A stretch of DNA of 64,000 nt, taken from contig NZ_PHUJ01000003.1 in the NCBI RefSeq assembly GCF_002813375.1, positions 2,294,001 through 2,358,000 on the forward strand, given 5' to 3'. The position numbers were made by a program, and so were the translations under genes. Shown one piece after another: positions 7,797-17,718 of the stretch (its first letter is position 1; each line of letters starts with the position of its first letter). The stretch comes from Pseudonocardia alni (GTDB lineage: Bacteria; Actinomycetota; Actinomycetes; Mycobacteriales; Pseudonocardiaceae). A model generated the notes under the pieces. The model did not search any database. It was given only the letters and a program-made list of their open reading frames with translations, and had not been told where the DNA came from.

Positions 7797-8825
7797 GTGA
7801 AGCTCTCCACCGTCCTCCCCTACGGCGACGACCCGATCCGCAACGCGGACGCCGTCACCGACATGGAACGCGCCGGCCTCGACGTCGTCTGGGCCGCCGA
7901 GGCCTACTCCTTCGACGCCGTCTCCCTGCTCGGCTACCTCGCCGCACGCACCGAGCGGCTCGAGATCGGCTCGGCGATCCTGCCCATCTACTCGCGCACC
8001 CCGACCCTGACCGCGATGACCGCGGCCGGCCTCGACGCCCTGTCCGACGGCCGGTTCAGCCTCGGCCTCGGCGCATCCGGCCCGCAGGTCATCGAAGGCT
8101 TCCACGGCGTCGCCTACGACAAGCCGATCGGGCGCACCCGGGAGATCATCGAGATCTGCCGCAAGGTCTGGAAGCGGGAGGAGAAGCTCACCAACGACGG
8201 GCTCTACCCGATCCCGCTGCCCGGAGGAACCGGCCTCGGCAAGCCGCTGAAGATCATCAACCACCCCAAGCGCGCCGACATCCCGATCTGGGTGGCCGCG
8301 CTGGGCGAGAAGAACCTGCAGATGACCGCCGAACTCGCGAACGGCTGGCTGCCGCACGTCGTGCTGCCGGAGAAGATCCAGGAGGTCTTCGGGCCCGCCC
8401 TCGAGGCCGGCTACGCCAAGCGCGCCCCCGAGCTGGGCCCCCTGCAGATCACCGGCGGCGGGATCGTCGCGCTCGAGGAGGAGTTCTTCGAGCCGGCCCG
8501 CCAGGCCGCCCGCGGCCTCTACGCGCTCTACATCGGCGGCATGGGCGCGCGCGGCAAGAACTTCTACAACACCGTCTTCGCCAAGCAGGGCTACGCCGAC
8601 GCGGCGAAGACCGTGCAGGACCTCTACCTGGACGGGAAGAAGGAGGAGGCCATGGCCGCGCTCCCGGACGATTTCATCGACAAGGTCACCCTGATCGGCT
8701 CCGAGGGCCACGTCCGCGAGCGGATCGCGGCGCTGCAGGAGAACGGGATCACCCACCTGCACGTGAACCCGATGACCGACGACGTGAACCACACGTTCGA
8801 GAAGCTCAAGACCTGGATGTCGTAG
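7797..8825 (+). CDS. LLM-class (luciferase-like) F420-dependent oxidoreductase
   Basis: A TIM-barrel flavin or F420-dependent oxidoreductase of about 342 aa. Visible family features are the N-terminal KLSTVLPYGDDP strand, LEIGSAILPIYSRTP, DGRFSLGLGASGPQVIEGFHG, and PIWVAALGEKNLQMTAELANGWLPH. Start is uncertain: GTG 7779 would add MSTERG, whereas GTG 7797 begins at the conserved VKLS and would be leaderless from TTGACC (7761-7766), 17 nt, TACTGA (7784-7789). The substrate is unknown. It is followed after 44 bp by a Baeyer-Villiger monooxygenase in the same direction, suggesting a shared catabolic or tailoring role. Confidence 0.9.
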   Translation: MKLSTVLPYGDDPIRNADAVTDMERAGLDVVWAAEAYSFDAVSLLGYLAARTERLEIGSAILPIYSRTPTLTAMTAAGLDALSDGRFSLGLGASGPQVIEGFHGVAYDKPIGRTREIIEICRKVWKREEKLTNDGLYPIPLPGGTGLGKPLKIINHPKRADIPIWVAALGEKNLQMTAELANGWLPHVVLPEKIQEVFGPALEAGYAKRAPELGPLQITGGGIVALEEEFFEPARQAARGLYALYIGGMGARGKNFYNTVFAKQGYADAAKTVQDLYLDGKKEEAMAALPDDFIDKVTLIGSEGHVRERIAALQENGITHLHVNPMTDDVNHTFEKLKTWMS

Positions 8826-8869
8826 GTCCGGGCTTGCCGGGCCCGCGCGGGCGTGCTCATCTGGGTGAC

Positions 8870-10516
8870 ATGGTCGACAGCGCTGTTGGTCAGGACGTCG
8901 TCCCCGAGGAGTTCGACGCGGTCGTGGTCGGAGCCGGGTTCGCCGGGCTCTACATGCTGCACCGTCTGCGCGGGCTCGGGATGTCCGCCGTCGTGCTGGA
9001 ACGCGCCGACGGCGTCGGCGGGACCTGGTACTGGAACCGCTACCCGGGCGCGCGGTGCGACTCGGAGAGCTACTACTACTGCTACTCCTTCGACTCCGCG
9101 CTGGAGCAGGAGTGGACCTGGACGGAGCGCTACCCGCGCCAGCCGGAGATCAGGGCCTACCTGGACCACGTCGCCGACCGGTTCGACCTGCGCCGTGACA
9201 TCCGGCTCTCGACCACCGTCACCGGGGCACGCGCCGACGCCGACGGCCGGGGCTGGACCGTGTCCGTCGAGGACGGCCCCGACCTGTGCTGCCGGTTCCT
9301 GGTCACCGCGGTCGGCTGTCTGTCCGCGGCGAACGTGCCGGACCTGCCGGGCCTGGACGACTTCGCCGGGCGCTGGTTCCACACCGGCAGCTGGCCGCAC
9401 GGGGGCGTCGACGTCGCCGGGCGGCGGGTCGGCGTCGTCGGCACCGGCTCGACCGGGATCCAGGCGATCCCGGTGCTGGCCGAGCAGGCAGCGCACCTGA
9501 CCGTCTTCCAGCGCACCCCGAACTACTCGATCCCGGCCCGCAACGCACCCCTGACCGAGGACGAGTCGCGCACCTACAAGGCCGACTACGACCGCATCCG
9601 CGGGATCCAGGCCGGGTCCACCAACGGGCACCCGTTCACGATCGACGACCGCTCCGCCCTCGACGACCCCGACGACGAGCGCGATCGCGTCTACCGGGCC
9701 GCCTGGGAGCGCGGCGGGCTGCGGTTCCGCGCGGCCTACCGGGACCTGCTCGCCGACGAGGCCGCCAACGCCACCGCCTCGGAGTTCATCCGCGACCGGA
9801 TCCGGGAGGTCGTCGAGGACCCGGCGACCGCCGAGGCGCTGCTCCCGCACGACCACGGCTTCGCCACCAAGCGCCCGCCGATCGACACCCACTACTTCGA
9901 GACCTACAACCGCGACGACGTGACGCTCGTCGACGTCCGGGCCGACCCGGTCGAGGCCGTCGAGCCGGGTGGCCTGCGGCTGCGTTCGGGCGCGCTGCAC
10001 GAGCTGGACGACCTGGTGTTCGCCACCGGCTTCGACGCGCTGACCGGTCCGCTGCTGCGGCTGGACCCGGTCGGCCCGGACGGCACCGCGCTGAGCGACG
10101 CCTGGCGCGAGGGCCCCCGGACCTACCTGGGACTGGCCGTGTCCGGCTTCCCGAACCTGTTCACCGTCACCGGGCCGTTCAGCCCGTCGGTGCTCACGAA
10201 CATGCCGACCTCGATCGAGCAGCACGTCGACTGGATCGCCGGCTGCCTGGCGCACCTGCGCGCGACCGGCCGGGACCGGATCGAGGCCGACCCGGCCGCC
10301 GAGCACGACTGGGGCGAGCACAACCGGGCCGCCGCCGACGCGACACTGCTGCCGCGGGCCGCGTCGTCCTGGTACCTGGGCGCGAACGTGCCGGGCAAGC
10401 CGAGTGTGTTCATGCCCTACGCCGGCGGGTTCGCCCGCTACGCCGCGACCTGCGCCGACGTCGCCGCCGACGGCTACCGCGGGTTCCGGCTCTCCGGCCG
10501 CGGCCCGGCCGCGTGA
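8870..10516 (+). CDS. Flavin-containing Baeyer-Villiger monooxygenase
   Basis: FAD- and NADPH-dependent oxygenase that inserts oxygen next to a ketone to give an ester or lactone. The class I fingerprint FxGxxxHxxxWP is exact (FAGRWFHTGSWP). It lies between two Rossmann motifs, the FAD-binding VVGAGFAGLYML near residue 22 and the NADPH-binding GVVGTGSTGIQ near 190. YPGARCDSESYYYCYSF is the conserved cyclohexanone-monooxygenase-like region. The ATG at 8870 is chosen because the FAD motif follows at the usual distance; a TTG at 8834 would add a poorly conserved tail. The 548-aa length is normal. The substrate ketone is unknown. Confidence 0.93.
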   Translation: MVDSAVGQDVVPEEFDAVVVGAGFAGLYMLHRLRGLGMSAVVLERADGVGGTWYWNRYPGARCDSESYYYCYSFDSALEQEWTWTERYPRQPEIRAYLDHVADRFDLRRDIRLSTTVTGARADADGRGWTVSVEDGPDLCCRFLVTAVGCLSAANVPDLPGLDDFAGRWFHTGSWPHGGVDVAGRRVGVVGTGSTGIQAIPVLAEQAAHLTVFQRTPNYSIPARNAPLTEDESRTYKADYDRIRGIQAGSTNGHPFTIDDRSALDDPDDERDRVYRAAWERGGLRFRAAYRDLLADEAANATASEFIRDRIREVVEDPATAEALLPHDHGFATKRPPIDTHYFETYNRDDVTLVDVRADPVEAVEPGGLRLRSGALHELDDLVFATGFDALTGPLLRLDPVGPDGTALSDAWREGPRTYLGLAVSGFPNLFTVTGPFSPSVLTNMPTSIEQHVDWIAGCLAHLRATGRDRIEADPAAEHDWGEHNRAAADATLLPRAASSWYLGANVPGKPSVFMPYAGGFARYAATCADVAADGYRGFRLSGRGPAA

Positions 10517-10702
10517 GCACCACGCCACCCCCCGACGAGGGGACCTGCGGCATTGCGCCGTTCGGCCCAGTACCGGGGGGTCGCGTCACGGCTCGTAGGC
10601 AGAGCGTAGAGAATGTGTGACGTCATCCACGGTTCACGGCGCCCCGGGCAACCCCTGCCGGGGCACCCGCGACAGGACTCGCGACATGACGAGGAGCCCG
10701 AC

Positions 10703-11482
10703 TTGCTGGAGCTCGCCATCCGGACCTCCGACGAGCCGATCTCCCCCGGTCAGTACCGGCACACGGCGACGCACGCCTGGTGGATGGGGACCTGCTTCGC
10801 CCGCGACGAGCTCTGCGTCCACTACAGCGAGCACCTGCTCCAGCAGTGGACCCCGCTCGACCCGGCCCAGGACTGGCTGCTCGACCGCGAGCTGACCGGC
10901 CGCGTGCACTGGCTGTCCGGCGACGGCGCCGCCGCGATCGAGGACGGCTTCGACATCGCCGACCAGTGGCCCACCGGCCGCTTCCGCGCCCCGCACGGCG
11001 ACTTCTACGCCGCGCTCCACGGCCACCGGCCCGCCGCGAAGGTCGGCTCGTGGGCCAACCCCACCGAGGCGTTCCTCGCGGGCCTGCCCCGCGACCCGGC
11101 CGCGATGCTGGACCGGCTGATCGCCGACAGCCCGCCGGGCCGCGGCTACACCGGCCCGTTCCCCAGCGCGGTCGACGCGCTGCGGACCTGCCGGGTCCCC
11201 GCCGAACTGCGCGCGGTGCTCTACGCCGCGCTGCGCCGGATGCCGGCCGTCTCCCTCGGCGAGACCGACAACCTCGACGGCGAGCGGCACCCCACCCTCG
11301 TCCACGACGACGGGCCGGTCCGCACCGAGCTGCTGATCTCCCCCGTCGACGGGCAGTACGCCGGCGAGCGCGACACCGTCCGCCGCCCGGCCCGCGTCGG
11401 CCCGCCGGTCGGGACGGTCGTCGCCGAGACGGCGACGCAGACCGCGGTGGTCGGTGTCCTCGGGTCCCCGCCCGGCTTCTGA
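10703..11482 (+). CDS. CU044_5270-like protein, N-terminally truncated
   Basis: Hypothetical protein resembling the extracytoplasmic part of actinobacterial CU044_5270-family proteins: ISPGQYRHTATHAWW, then WANPTEAFLAGLPRDPAAMLDRL, then a helical SAVDALRTCRVPAELRAVLYAALRRMPAV. The usual N-terminal cytoplasmic segment and transmembrane helix are missing. The TTG at 10703 follows GAGGAG (10691-10696) at 6-nt spacing and coincides with the start of recognisable homology; an ATG at 10613 would add 30 residues that look non-coding. It could be a shortened soluble relative or a decaying gene. Function is unknown. Confidence 0.6.
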   Translation: MLELAIRTSDEPISPGQYRHTATHAWWMGTCFARDELCVHYSEHLLQQWTPLDPAQDWLLDRELTGRVHWLSGDGAAAIEDGFDIADQWPTGRFRAPHGDFYAALHGHRPAAKVGSWANPTEAFLAGLPRDPAAMLDRLIADSPPGRGYTGPFPSAVDALRTCRVPAELRAVLYAALRRMPAVSLGETDNLDGERHPTLVHDDGPVRTELLISPVDGQYAGERDTVRRPARVGPPVGTVVAETATQTAVVGVLGSPPGF

Positions 11483-11626
11483 ATCGTGCCGCTCGCCGTC
11501 CGCGTGCGGTCGATCACGAAACGATCACGAAGTGGGACCCGGCACACTGCCCGGTCTCGCGTCGAGGGGACTAACCTGGTAGCCGGTCGCGACAAATCGA
11601 GCAGCTATCAAGGCGGTTGACGCAGA

Positions 11627-14600
11627 GTGTCATCGAGCAGTACCTCCCATCAGGCGAGCGACTTCGGTCCGAACGAGTGGCTCGTCGAGGAGATGTACCA
11701 GCGCTTCCAGGAGGACCCGTCGGCCGTGGACCCGGCCTGGCACGAGTTCTTCGCCGACTACGGCAAGGACGGTGAGAAGGCCTCCTCGTCGTCCGTCGGG
11801 ACCGAGGAGCCGGCCGACACCTCCTCCGGCAACGGGTCCGCCCCGGCGGCCTCCTCGGGTGGGGTCACCCGAGGTGCAGCCACCGAGGACGACCAGGGCA
11901 GCGGGAGCGGCACGGAGACCGGCGCGGCCGGCTCCGGCGACGCCCCGGCCCAGAAGGCCGTGACGAACGGCGGGAAGGCCGGCGGCAAGGGGACCGCCAC
12001 CTCCCGCGACGTCCCGCCGCCGGTCACCCCGAAGGCCGAGCCGCCGCCCGCCGAGGAGCGCCTGCGCACCGCGAGCGCACCGGCCCCGGCGTCGTCGTCG
12101 AACGGGACACCGGCCAAGCCCGCCGCGGGCAGCGGCTCCAAGGCCGCGAAGCCGACGCAGGACGGGGGTGGCGCGACCACCACCCCGCTGCGCGGTGCCG
12201 CGAACGCCATCGCCAAGAACATGACCGCCTCGCTCGAGCTGCCCACGGCGACGAGCGTGCGTGCGGTGCCCGCCAAGCTGCTCGCCGACAACCGCATCGT
12301 CATCAACAACCACCTCAAGCGCACGCGCGGCGGGAAGCTGTCGTTCACGCACCTGATCGGCTACGCGCTGGTCCGGGCGCTGACCGACTTCCCGAACATG
12401 AACCGGCACTTCGCCGAGACCGACGGCAAGCCCTCGGTCGCGACGCCGGAGCACGTGAACCTGGGCCTGGCGATGGACATGCCGGGCAAGGACGGCAGCC
12501 GCTCGCTGATCGTCGTGTCGATCAAGGGCTGCGAGAACATGTCGTTCGCGCAGTTCTGGCAGGCCTACGAGGGCATGGTCCGCAAGGCCCGTGACGGCAA
12601 GCTGACCGCCGACGACTTCGCGGGCACCACGATCAGCCTGACCAACCCCGGCACGCTGGGCACCAACCACTCGGTGCCGCGGCTGTCGGTGGGCCAGGGC
12701 GCGATCGTCGGCGTCGGCGCGATGGAGTACCCGGCCGCCTTCCAGGGCGCGTCGGAGGAGCGGCTCGTCGAGCTCGGCATCTCCAAGATCATCACGCTGA
12801 CCTCGACCTACGACCACCGGATCATCCAGGGCGCCGAGTCCGGCGACTTCCTGCGCCGGATCCACCAGCTGCTCCTCGGCGAGGACGGCTTCTACGACGA
12901 CATCTTCGCCTCGCTGCGGGTGCCGTACGAGCCGGTCCGCTGGGTGCAGGACTTCCCCGAGGGCGAGGTCGACAAGACCGCCCGCGTGCTGGAACTGATC
13001 GAGTCCTACCGGACCCGTGGCCATCTGATGGCCGACACGGACCCGCTGAACTACCGCCAGCGCCGGCACCCCGATCTCGACGTCCTCAGCCACGGCCTGA
13101 CCCTGTGGGACCTCGACCGCGACTTCGCGGTCGGCGGGTTCGGCGGGCAGAGCCACATGAAGCTGCGCGACGTGCTCGGCCTGCTGCGCAACTCCTACTG
13201 CCGCACCATCGGCACGGAGTACATGCACATCGCCGACCCCGAGCAGCGCAAGTGGCTCGAGGAGCGCATCGAGGTCGCGCACGTCAAGCCGGACTCCTCG
13301 GAGCAGAAGTACATCCTGTCCCGGCTGAACGCGGCCGAGGCCTTCGAGACCTTCCTGCAGACCAAGTACGTCGGGCAGAAGCGGTTCTCGCTGGAGGGCG
13401 GTGAGACCGTCATCCCGCTGCTCGACGCCGTGCTGGACAAGGCCGCCGAGCGCGAGCTCGACGAGGTCGTCATTGGCATGCCGCACCGTGGCCGGCTCAA
13501 CGTGCTGGCCAACATCGTCGGCAAGCCGATCAGCCAGATCTTCCGCGAGTTCGAGGGCAACCTCGACCCGGGCCAGGCGCACGGCTCCGGCGACGTGAAG
13601 TACCACCTCGGTGCCGAGGGCAAGTACTTCCGCATGTTCGGCGACGGCGAGACCGCGGTCTCGCTGACCGCGAACCCGTCGCACCTGGAGGCCGTGGACC
13701 CGGTGCTGGAGGGCATCGTCCGCGCCAAGCAGGACCTGCTCGACAAGGGCGACGGCGGCTTCACCGTGCTGCCGGTGCTGATGCACGGCGACGCGGCCTT
13801 CGCCGGTCAGGGCGTCGTGGCCGAGACGCTGAACCTCGCGCTGCTGCGCGGGTACCGCACCGGCGGGACCGTGCACGTCGTCGTCAACAACCAGGTCGGG
13901 TTCACCACCGCGCCGGAGCACTCGCGGTCCTCGCAGTACTGCACCGACGTCGCGAAGATGATCGGCGCGCCGGTCTTCCACGTGAACGGCGACGACCCGG
14001 AGGCCTGCGTCTGGGTCGCCAAGCTGGCCGTGGAGTACCGCCAGCGCTGGAACAACGACGTCGTGATCGACATGATCTGCTACCGGCGCCGGGGCCACAA
14101 CGAGGGCGACGACCCCTCGATGACCCAGCCGTCGATGTACGACATCATCGACGCCAAGCGCAGCGTCCGGAAGATCTACACCGAGTCGCTGATCGGCCGT
14201 GGTGACATCACCATGGAGGAGGCCGAGCAGGCGCTCAAGGACTTCTCCAACCAGCTCGAGCACGTCTTCAACGAGGTGCGCGAGCTCGAGAAGACCCCGC
14301 CGGTGATCTCGCCGTCGATCGAGTCCGAGCAGCTCGTCCCGTCCGACCTCGACACCTCGGTCCCGCTCGAGGTCGTCCACCGGATCGGCGACGTGCACGC
14401 CAACCTCCCCGAGGGGTTCGCCGTGCACAAGCGGGTCGAGCCCGTGCTGCGCAAGCGCGAGAAGATGTCCCGCGAGGGCGACGTCGACTGGGCCTTCGCC
14501 GAGCTGCTCGCCATCGGCTCCCTGGCGATGGACGGCCGGCTGGTCCGGCTGTCCGGTCAGGACTCGCGTCGCGGCACCTTCGTGCAGCGGCACTCGGTCC

Positions 14601-15547
14601 TGATCGACCGGCACACCGGTGCGGAGTACTTCCCGCTGCGCAACCTGGCCGAGGGGCAGGGCCGGTTCCTGCCGTACGACTCGGCGCTCTCGGAGTTCGC
14701 CGCGGTCGGCTTCGAGTACGGCTACTCCGTCGCCAACTCCGACGCGCTCGTCATGTGGGAGGGCCAGTTCGGCGACTTCGTCAACGGCGCCCAGTCGATC
14801 ATCGACGAGTTCATCTCCTCCGGTGAAGCCAAGTGGGGCCAGCTCTCCGACGTCGCGCTGCTGCTGCCGCACGGCCTGGAGGGCCAGGGCCCCGACCACA
14901 GCTCCGGGCGCATCGAGCGCTTCCTGCAGCTGTGCGCCGAGGGCTCGATGACCGTCGCGCTGCCGTCGGACCCGGCGAACTACTTCCACCTGCTGCGCCA
15001 GCACACCCTCGACGGGGTGCGCCGGCCGCTGGTGGTGTTCACGCCGAAGTGGATGCTGCGTGCCAAGCAGGTCGTCAGTCCGCTGTCCGACTTCACCGAG
15101 GGCAGGTTCCGCCCGGTCATCGACGACCCGGAGCACGCCGGCAAGGGCGACACCGTCTCCGGTGTGAAGCGGGTGCTGTTCTGCTCCGGCAAGATCTACT
15201 GGGAGCTGGCCGCGGCCCGCGACAAGCGCCGCAAGAACGGCGACGCAGGCGTGGACGAGGCCGCGCTGGTCCGCGTCGAGCGGCTCTACCCGATGCCGGC
15301 CGAGGAGATCGCCGCCGTCCTCGAGCGCTACCCCGAGGCCGCCGGTGACGTCCGCTGGGTCCAGGAGGAGCCGGCCAACCAGGGCTCGTGGCCGTACTAC
15401 GGCCTGGAGCTGCCGCAGAAGCTGCCCCAGCTGCAGGGCAGCTTCACCCGGGTGTCCCGGCGTCGGATGGCGGCCCCGGCCGCCGGCTCGTCGAAGGTGC
15501 ACGAGGTCGAGCAGGCCGAGCTGATCGACAAGGCGTTCGCCGGGTAA
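11627..15547 (+). CDS. kgd: Multifunctional 2-oxoglutarate decarboxylase/dehydrogenase E1-E2 fusion (Kgd/SucA)
   Basis: TCA-cycle enzyme of 1306 aa that decarboxylates 2-oxoglutarate with thiamine diphosphate and passes the product to CoA or glyoxylate. Residues 1-45 form the conserved N-terminal helix ([27 protein letters not shown]). About 140 residues of Ala/Gly/Pro/Ser-rich linker follow, then an E2-type acyltransferase domain (about 185-420) ending at the catalytic [13 protein letters not shown], then the E1 domain. E1 shows [16 protein letters not shown] and the ThDP/Mg motif [11 protein letters not shown] ending in [12 protein letters not shown] start. The linker is long compared with mycobacterial enzymes of about 1230 aa. 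Mycobacterial Kgd is controlled by the FHA protein GarA, not seen here. Confidence 0.96.
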   Translation: MSSSSTSHQASDFGPNEWLVEEMYQRFQEDPSAVDPAWHEFFADYGKDGEKASSSSVGTEEPADTSSGNGSAPAASSGGVTRGAATEDDQGSGSGTETGAAGSGDAPAQKAVTNGGKAGGKGTATSRDVPPPVTPKAEPPPAEERLRTASAPAPASSSNGTPAKPAAGSGSKAAKPTQDGGGATTTPLRGAANAIAKNMTASLELPTATSVRAVPAKLLADNRIVINNHLKRTRGGKLSFTHLIGYALVRALTDFPNMNRHFAETDGKPSVATPEHVNLGLAMDMPGKDGSRSLIVVSIKGCENMSFAQFWQAYEGMVRKARDGKLTADDFAGTTISLTNPGTLGTNHSVPRLSVGQGAIVGVGAMEYPAAFQGASEERLVELGISKIITLTSTYDHRIIQGAESGDFLRRIHQLLLGEDGFYDDIFASLRVPYEPVRWVQDFPEGEVDKTARVLELIESYRTRGHLMADTDPLNYRQRRHPDLDVLSHGLTLWDLDRDFAVGGFGGQSHMKLRDVLGLLRNSYCRTIGTEYMHIADPEQRKWLEERIEVAHVKPDSSEQKYILSRLNAAEAFETFLQTKYVGQKRFSLEGGETVIPLLDAVLDKAAERELDEVVIGMPHRGRLNVLANIVGKPISQIFREFEGNLDPGQAHGSGDVKYHLGAEGKYFRMFGDGETAVSLTANPSHLEAVDPVLEGIVRAKQDLLDKGDGGFTVLPVLMHGDAAFAGQGVVAETLNLALLRGYRTGGTVHVVVNNQVGFTTAPEHSRSSQYCTDVAKMIGAPVFHVNGDDPEACVWVAKLAVEYRQRWNNDVVIDMICYRRRGHNEGDDPSMTQPSMYDIIDAKRSVRKIYTESLIGRGDITMEEAEQALKDFSNQLEHVFNEVRELEKTPPVISPSIESEQLVPSDLDTSVPLEVVHRIGDVHANLPEGFAVHKRVEPVLRKREKMSREGDVDWAFAELLAIGSLAMDGRLVRLSGQDSRRGTFVQRHSVLIDRHTGAEYFPLRNLAEGQGRFLPYDSALSEFAAVGFEYGYSVANSDALVMWEGQFGDFVNGAQSIIDEFISSGEAKWGQLSDVALLLPHGLEGQGPDHSSGRIERFLQLCAEGSMTVALPSDPANYFHLLRQHTLDGVRRPLVVFTPKWMLRAKQVVSPLSDFTEGRFRPVIDDPEHAGKGDTVSGVKRVLFCSGKIYWELAAARDKRRKNGDAGVDEAALVRVERLYPMPAEEIAAVLERYPEAAGDVRWVQEEPANQGSWPYYGLELPQKLPQLQGSFTRVSRRRMAAPAAGSSKVHEVEQAELIDKAFAG

Positions 15548-15560
15548 CACCACGCACGAC

Positions 15561-15596
15561 GACGGCCCGGTCGGGGATCTCCCCGGCCGGGCCGTC
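15561..15596. terminator. Terminator between kgd and the convergent membrane-protein gene
   Basis: Perfect 10-bp stem GACGGCCCGG / CCGGGCCGTC (15561-15570, 15587-15596) with an inner GGGG/CCCC pair, 14 nt after the kgd stop. Confidence 0.8.
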
Positions 15597-15609
15597 CGTG
15601 TCCCACGGG

Positions 15610-16062
15610 TCAGGAGCGGCGCGGGGCCCCGGCGACGACCGCGGCGCCGGTCACGACCGGCACGGCCCACTCCGCCACCCGGATCCGGCGGCGCAGTGCG
15701 GCATCCGGGCCCTCCGGTGTCGCGGCGCGGCGGCCCAGCGCCCCGGCCCAGGCGCTCGCGGCGAGCGCGGCGCCGGTCAGGGCGGTCCGGGTCGCCGCCG
15801 CGGCCGCGACGCCCGGCTCGCGCCGGCGGACCGCGTCGCGCGCCAGCAGGCCCGCCCCGCCCAGCAGGTGCGCCGCCGTCGCGGCGGTGCCGATCCGGCC
15901 CCACCCGCCCCAGCCCGCGCCGGCGAGCCGTTCGCGCTCGGCCGGGTCGCGGACCGCGTCCAGTGCGCCGTTGAGGCCGGTGACGCCCATCAGCGAGCCG
16001 CCGAACCAGGCGGCCAGGCCGACGTCGTGCAGGGTGCGGGCCACGGGAGGGGTGAGTGCCAT
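15610..16062 (-). CDS. Conserved hypothetical membrane protein
   Basis: A 150-aa protein with three to four hydrophobic segments (VGLAAWFGGSLMGVTGLNGAL; AAHLLGGAGLLA; ALTGAALAASAWAGAL; WAVPVVTGAAVVAG). The pattern resembles a small actinobacterial membrane family that begins with ARxLHDVGxAAWFGGSLMG. No catalytic motif is visible and the function is unknown. The ATG at 16062 is chosen because the conserved N-terminus begins there and GGAG precedes it; the reading frame stays open far upstream only because of high GC. It converges on kgd across a strong hairpin and lies 53 bp from the DUF418 gene on the same strand. Confidence 0.7.
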   Translation of the reverse strand: MALTPPVARTLHDVGLAAWFGGSLMGVTGLNGALDAVRDPAERERLAGAGWGGWGRIGTAATAAHLLGGAGLLARDAVRRREPGVAAAAATRTALTGAALAASAWAGALGRRAATPEGPDAALRRRIRVAEWAVPVVTGAAVVAGAPRRS

Positions 16063-16115
16063 GAGAACTCCGGAACGGGGGCGGCGGGGGCCGCGGGCGC
16101 GGCGGTCCGTCGACG

Positions 16116-17330
16116 CTACCGAGCGCTCCGCGGCGACGGCCCGTAGGTCAGGCGGCGCAGCAGCGTCTCGGCGGGCCCCCGCACGCCGGCCCGGTCGAGC
16201 CGGTACGCGACGACGACGGTCAGCAGCCACACCCCGACCGCGACCAGCGACGCCGACCAGCCCGACAGGTGCGCGCCCAGCCCGAGGCCCCAGGCGGTGA
16301 GCAGCGGCACGAACAGCAGCGACTGCGCCAGGTAGCCGCTCAGCGAGCGACGGCCGAGCGCGACCAGGGCCCGGACCGGCAGCGGTGCCGTCGGACGGGT
16401 TCCGAGCCGGTGCGCGACGAGGCCGAACACCGCCGCATAGCCGAGCGCGGCGAAGATCCCGGTGGCGATGTGCAGGCCGGCGAACGCACCCGGGTCCGGC
16501 AGCGCGATGACGCCGACGTGCACGAGGGCCTGGGCCAGCCCGGCCGACAGGCCGACGGCGATGCCGACGGCGGCGGTGCGGCGCAGCAGGGGCAGGTGCG
16601 CGCCCGGCTCCTCCAGCACGCGGTGCCGCGCGGCGAGCAGCCCGAGCAGCACCGCGGCGGGCATCACCAGCGTCACGAACGCCCCGGGGATCGCCGACAC
16701 CCACAGCGCGAGCCGCAGCGGCAGCGTCGCGAACCAGTCCGGGGTGGCGAGGGCGAGCTGCTGCGCGGCGGACGTCGGCGTCGCGCCACCCGTGAACTGC
16801 GCCAGCACGCCCGTCGCCGCGGGGACGGCCACGGCGAGACCGACCAGGACCCCGGCCCCGATCCGCAGGGTGCGGTCGCTGCGGTGCAGGAACAGCGGCA
16901 CCAGCACCAGGCCCAGGACCCCGTAGGTGCCCAGGATGTCGCCCTGCCACAGCAGGGCCGCGTGCAGCAGGCCGAGGACGAGCAGCCACCGGTGCCGGGT
17001 GCGCAGCAGCCGCCGCGCCTGCGCGTCGGTGCCGCCGCCGGCGATCCGGCGGGCGTACAGCTGCCCGATGCCGTAGGCGAACAGGAACCCGAACAACGTC
17101 CAGGCGCGGCCGTCGACGGCGGTGATGGTCACGACCTGGGCGATCCGGTCGGCGGGCCCGCCGTCCGCGGCGTGGAGCAGCGTGGCCCCCAGCTGCGAGG
17201 TGTAGGCGAACCAGGGCGCATGGGCCAGTGCGATCAGCAGCAGCATCGCGCCCCGGGCGAGGTCGGGGGCGAGCGCACGGTCGCTCACCGGGGTCGGGGC
17301 GACGGTCGCGGCGGGCGGCGCGGTGGGCAT
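16116..17330 (-). CDS. DUF418 (YeiB-like) membrane protein
   Basis: A 404-aa polytopic membrane protein with about ten hydrophobic helices. DUF418 features are the N-terminal heparan-acetyltransferase-like segment (LARGAMLLLIALAHAPWF, TLFGFLFAYGIGQL) and the C-terminal LGRRSLSGYLAQSLLF followed by RGPAETLLRRLTYG. Such proteins are thought to be acyltransferase-related transporters of unknown substrate. GAGGAG lies 5 nt before the ATG at 17330. The next gene downstream on this strand is a small membrane protein, so the two may form an operon. Confidence 0.85.
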   Translation of the reverse strand: MPTAPPAATVAPTPVSDRALAPDLARGAMLLLIALAHAPWFAYTSQLGATLLHAADGGPADRIAQVVTITAVDGRAWTLFGFLFAYGIGQLYARRIAGGGTDAQARRLLRTRHRWLLVLGLLHAALLWQGDILGTYGVLGLVLVPLFLHRSDRTLRIGAGVLVGLAVAVPAATGVLAQFTGGATPTSAAQQLALATPDWFATLPLRLALWVSAIPGAFVTLVMPAAVLLGLLAARHRVLEEPGAHLPLLRRTAAVGIAVGLSAGLAQALVHVGVIALPDPGAFAGLHIATGIFAALGYAAVFGLVAHRLGTRPTAPLPVRALVALGRRSLSGYLAQSLLFVPLLTAWGLGLGAHLSGWSASLVAVGVWLLTVVVAYRLDRAGVRGPAETLLRRLTYGPSPRSAR

Positions 17331-17403
17331 GGGATCTCCTCACGAGCGGTGGGAGACCCATCGGAAACGATGCCGTCGCGGCCGGGTCAAGCGGCGGCCG
17401 CCG

Positions 17404-17409
17404 TATCCT
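17404..17409 (+). promoter_or_regulatory. -10 element (TATCCT) of a leaderless promoter
   Basis: TATCCT ends 7 nt before the ATG at 17417, placing the transcription start on or next to the start codon. Confidence 0.55.
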
Positions 17410-17416
17410 CGCCGGC

Positions 17417-17593
17417 ATGTACTTCACCGACCGCGGCATCGAGGAGCTCGTCGACCGGCGCGGCGACGAGCAGGTCAGCGTCGAGTGGCTGGCCGACCGG
17501 CTCCGCGCCTTCGTCGACGCGAACCCGCAGTTCGAGACCGCCGTCGAGCGGCTGTCGAGCTTCCTCGCCCGGGACGACGCCGACGACGAGTAG
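17417..17593 (+). CDS. DUF6104 family small protein
   Basis: A 58-aa acidic protein, MYFTDRGIEELVDRRGDEQ followed by WLADRLRAFVDANPQFETAVERL. This is the whole of the DUF6104 family, small conserved actinobacterial proteins of unknown function. It appears to be one helical domain with a charged tail and no transmembrane segment. The ATG is placed by the conserved first residues and by a TATCCT box 7 nt upstream, which implies a leaderless message. It stands alone between the divergent DUF418 gene and the citrate transporter. Confidence 0.85.
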   Translation: MYFTDRGIEELVDRRGDEQVSVEWLADRLRAFVDANPQFETAVERLSSFLARDDADDE

Positions 17594-17686
17594 CCGCGTG
17601 ACCACAACGACCACAGGGCACGCAGCGACCACTACGTGGGCTGTGTCCGCAAGCGGGACCGGGGCCGGGGCCCGGACCTAGCGTTG

Positions 17687-17713
17687 CTCCTCGACACGTC
17701 CGTCGAGGAGGAG
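17687..17713 (+). promoter_or_regulatory. 5'-leader hairpin overlapping the citrate transporter ribosome-binding site
   Basis: CTCCTCGAC (17687-17695) is the exact reverse complement of GTCGAGGAG (17702-17710), with a 6-nt loop. The right arm contains most of the GAGGAGGAG Shine-Dalgarno (17705-17713). If the left arm is transcribed, the site is masked. A TAGCGT -10 candidate lies at 17679-17684, so the exact start site decides. Confidence 0.5.
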
Positions 17714-17718
17714 CACCG

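Noticed and set aside
7797..10516. A bioluminescence or natural-product cluster from the LLM oxidoreductase and Baeyer-Villiger monooxygenase
   Set aside because: Only two generic redox genes are adjacent; no polyketide, peptide or terpene synthase is in the window.
11630..15904. Very long open frame opposite kgd on the minus strand, and similar long antisense frames elsewhere (for example 9-1688, 2013-3947, 8624-10528)
   Set aside because: Arg/Gly/His-rich low-complexity translations, mirror frames caused by high GC in the real genes; no conserved domain and no ribosome-binding site.
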